Source of the DNA: Anaerolineales bacterium
Lineage (GTDB): Bacteria; Chloroflexota; Anaerolineae; Aggregatilineales; J027
Direction: 5' to 3'
NCBI GenBank assembly: GCA_020634155.1
Contig: JACKCI010000002.1
Span: forward strand, 372,001-436,000
DNA length: 64,000 nucleotides
Positions within the stretch are counted from its first letter, which is position 1, and every line of letters starts with the position of its first letter. Shown here in pieces: positions 61,993-64,000 of the stretch. The notes under the pieces are model-generated. The model did no database searches, was not told the origin of the DNA, and saw only the letters and a list, made by a program, of their open reading frames with translations. Both the position numbers and the translations under genes were made by a program.

Positions 61993-62228
61993 AGGCTATT
62001 TCTCTCATTTTTCCTAGGATTATGAACTCGCGCAGCCCACCGCGCCTATCCTATGATGGTATAGTGTTCAAAGGGGGTACGGGTTCAAAATTGCCAATTG
62101 TCCATTAAATTCCTGTAATGTTTCCTGACTATTCGCCTTGACATAGCAGAGATGTTATACTCTTTTGGCTTGTTGTAAAAGGATGATTCGGTAGCCCCGA
62201 TGAATAGCTAGTTTTGGAGTAATGTACT

Positions 62229-63368
62229 ATGTCAGACGCAGGTAAAGGTTTAGCAGGCGTTGTTGTTGCTGATACAACAAAAAGTAAGGTCGATGGCGAA
62301 AATGGTCATCTCTATTATGTAGGTTACACCATTGAAGACCTCGCCGCGAATGCGACCTTCGAAGAAACCACCTTCTTGCTATGGAACAACCGGTTGCCTA
62401 GCCAAGCAGAACTCAGTGAATTTTCCGATACCGTCAAGGCAGAAATGGAAGTCCCTGCTGCCATCATTGATGTGATGAAGAGCCTCCCCAGCAATGCTCA
62501 CCCGATGGGGGTTTTACGGACAGCAGTCTCCATGCTCGGTAATTACGACCCCGAAGCCGACGATAACAGCATGGACGCCAATCACCGCAAGGCGTTGCGT
62601 CTTCTTGCCAAGATGCCCACGTTGACGGCAGCATGGGCGCGTATCCGCAAGGGCCAAGAACCCGTTGCCCCCCGTAAAGACCTCGGTCTCGCGGCCAATT
62701 TCATGTATATGTTGAATGACCGTGAACCCACTGAAACCGAAATCCAAGCGATTAATGTCTATTTGGTGCTGTTGGCGGATCATGGCTTCAACGCCAGCAC
62801 CTTCACTTCTCGCGTGGTCACCAGCACCGATGGCGACATATACAGCGCGGTGGCTGCGGCTATCGGTTCATTGAAGGGGCCAAAGCACGGTGGTGCCAAC
62901 GAAGCTGCCATGAAGATGTTTATGGAAATTGGCGACCCTGCCAAGGTTGACGAGTTCTTCACCAAGCGCGTGAAAGGTGAAGGCTACAAGATTATGGGTA
63001 TTGGTCACCGTGTGTACAAGGCCCCCGATCCTCGTGGTGGTATCTTGCATGTTCATGCCAAAGCTTTGGCTGAAAGCACGGGTAATGCGGCATGGTATGA
63101 AGTCGCTAAACGTCTCGAAGACCTCGCCCGTGCCGATGAATACTTCATTGAACGCAAACTCTACGCCAACGTAGACTACTATAGCTCCATTGTTCTCTAC
63201 ACCGTTGGGATTGAGCCAGACATGATGACCTGCCTGTTTGCGATGTCGCGTATTGCAGGTTGGGCCGCCCATATTATCGAGCAATGGGGAGACAACCGTC
63301 TGATTCGCCCCAAGGCCAACTACACTGGCGAAATCAACGTACCTTGGGTACCCCTCGAAGAACGCTAA
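62229..63368 (+). CDS. gltA: Citrate synthase
   Basis: 379 residues, the shorter type II-like citrate/2-methylcitrate synthase length. It condenses oxaloacetate and acetyl-CoA at the entry of the TCA cycle. Catalytic segments: LKGPKHGGANEAAMKM (first His), GIGHRVYKAPDPR (second His) and the later VDYYSSIVLYTVGI with the Asp. TGGAG lies nine bases before the ATG. Single gene with its own terminator. A 2-methylcitrate role cannot be ruled out from sequence. Confidence 0.94.
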   Translation: MSDAGKGLAGVVVADTTKSKVDGENGHLYYVGYTIEDLAANATFEETTFLLWNNRLPSQAELSEFSDTVKAEMEVPAAIIDVMKSLPSNAHPMGVLRTAVSMLGNYDPEADDNSMDANHRKALRLLAKMPTLTAAWARIRKGQEPVAPRKDLGLAANFMYMLNDREPTETEIQAINVYLVLLADHGFNASTFTSRVVTSTDGDIYSAVAAAIGSLKGPKHGGANEAAMKMFMEIGDPAKVDEFFTKRVKGEGYKIMGIGHRVYKAPDPRGGILHVHAKALAESTGNAAWYEVAKRLEDLARADEYFIERKLYANVDYYSSIVLYTVGIEPDMMTCLFAMSRIAGWAAHIIEQWGDNRLIRPKANYTGEINVPWVPLEER

Positions 63369-63407
63369 ACCACTACAGCATCATTGGGATAACTGCATAA
63401 AACAAAA

Positions 63408-63435
63408 CCCCTCTCAACCACTGAGAGGGGTTTTT
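63408..63435. terminator. Bidirectional intrinsic terminator
   Basis: CCCCTCTC (63408-63415) pairs with GAGAGGGG (63423-63430), followed by TTTTT on the plus strand; AAAA precedes it, giving TTTT on the minus strand. It serves both citrate synthase and the convergent epimerase gene. Confidence 0.9.
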
Positions 63436-63458
63436 GCTGATATGATTGTGTGGTGGCG

Positions 63459-64000
63459 CTATTTCAGTAACAGAGCTTGCAGGGCAGGGCGTGGCTCGGC
63501 GTAACCAAAGGTGAATCCTTCTGCCAACAAGCGGCTAGGCACAACCCGCTGACCATCCAGCACCAAGGTCGCCATTTCGCCCAACAGCATTTTAAGGGCA
63601 AAACTGGGGGCGGGCAGCATCGCGGGGCGGTTCAAGACCTTGCCCATGTGATGGACAAATTCGCCATTGGTCACCGGATGGGGAGCGCTCAAGTTATAGA
63701 CTCCACTGGCTTGCTCATTCTCAATCAAGTAGCGGATAGCCTTCACCTCGTCCTGCATATGAATCCAAGGGAACCACTGTTCACCGCTCCCCAATGGGCC
63801 ACCAATAAAGAACTTCATAGGCGTGAGCAAGCGTGGGAAGGCCCCCCCATCGAGACTTAGCACCACGCCTGTGCGGATAACGACCCGTCGGATACCATTG
63901 GCCTCCACACTGGCAGTCGAAGCCTCCCATTGCTGGCACACATCAGCGAGGAAATTATGCCCTGCTGCCGAGTCTTCGGTAATCTCCTCGTCACCACGCG
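63459..64000 (-). CDS. TIGR01777-type epimerase (SDR39U1/YfcH-like), N-terminus beyond the window
   Basis: The frame is open from the right edge to 63459, giving the last 180 residues. Visible family segments are VVIRTGVVLSLDGGAFPRLLTPMKFFIGGPLGSG, QWFPWIHMQDEV, YNLSAPHPVTNGEF and the DUF1731 end with LLGEMATLVLDGQRVVPSRLLAEGF. The NAD-binding half lies outside. Members of this family have no firm function. Confidence 0.9.
   Translation of the reverse strand, partial: RGDEEITEDSAAGHNFLADVCQQWEASTASVEANGIRRVVIRTGVVLSLDGGAFPRLLTPMKFFIGGPLGSGEQWFPWIHMQDEVKAIRYLIENEQASGVYNLSAPHPVTNGEFVHHMGKVLNRPAMLPAPSFALKMLLGEMATLVLDGQRVVPSRLLAEGFTFGYAEPRPALQALLLK

Noticed and set aside
62138..62161. TTGACA and TATACT upstream of citrate synthase
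   Set aside because: The spacer is only 12 bases, too short for a sigma-70 promoter.
1..64000. Insertion sequences, prophage or CRISPR arrays
   Set aside because: No transposase, integrase, phage gene, terminal inverted repeats with target duplication or regularly spaced repeats were found.

Overview
The window looks like the chromosome of a bacterium of the phylum Chloroflexota (Anaerolineae-like). The grounds are the long Thr/Pro linker after a lipoprotein signal, a mevalonate kinase in a bacterium with the tRNA-tuf-secE-nusG-rplK-rplA block, secreted proteins made only of PPC domains, and very large FtsX-type permeases. This is inference from gene content; no 16S gene is present. No phage, transposase, integrase or CRISPR array was seen. 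Base composition and gene style are even, so most of the window reads as resident chromosome.

Layout. 1-4.6 kb: a Rieske gene cut by the left edge, then a divergent thiamin operon led by a TPP riboswitch (leader ORF, thiN, thiamin-binding protein, a permease/binding-protein fusion, ATPase). 4.58-4.91 kb: a non-coding stretch with a 17-bp direct repeat and four hairpins. 4.9-12 kb: two PPC-repeat secreted proteins, folC, and a beta-propeller lipoprotein. 12-16.2 kb, minus strand: tRNA-Thr, tRNA-Tyr, tRNA-Thr, tuf, tRNA-Trp, secE, nusG, rplK, rplA, with a consensus promoter and a terminator. 16.2-19.9 kb: a small membrane protein with a VPS62-like protein, a CBS pair protein, and a secreted unknown. 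19.9-28.8 kb: a heterodimeric ABC exporter, a divergent third exporter, a LonB-like protease and an EEP phosphatase-family protein. 28.9-37.1 kb: a lone Fe(III)-type binding protein, a DUF4919-Rieske pair, then an eight-gene, tightly overlapping minus-strand operon (epimerase, TetR, monooxygenase, membrane protein, YkuD-like protein, CcdA-TlpA fusion, TlpA, DUF2085) behind a promoter carrying two TetR-like operators. 37.2-40.6 kb: a Crp-family regulator, mevalonate kinase, an SDR and a YitT protein. 40.7-51.4 kb: an amylosucrase operon with a complete sugar importer minus its ATPase, and a divergent second permease pair with large extracellular domains built into both subunits. 51.4-62 kb: an orphan CpaF ATPase behind an ABC system of two ATPases and two permeases of about 1,200 residues each. 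62.2-64 kb: citrate synthase, then a TIGR01777-type epimerase cut by the right edge.

Functional themes are thiamin salvage under riboswitch control, uptake and intracellular conversion of sucrose or related glucosides, thiol-disulfide and cell-wall functions under a TetR repressor, and envelope ABC systems. The best candidates for something undescribed are the permease pair with built-in beta-sandwich-like domains (47.36-51.33 kb), the TPP-riboswitch leader ORF (971-1024), the TetR-controlled redox/wall operon, and the YkuD-like protein with a changed catalytic motif.
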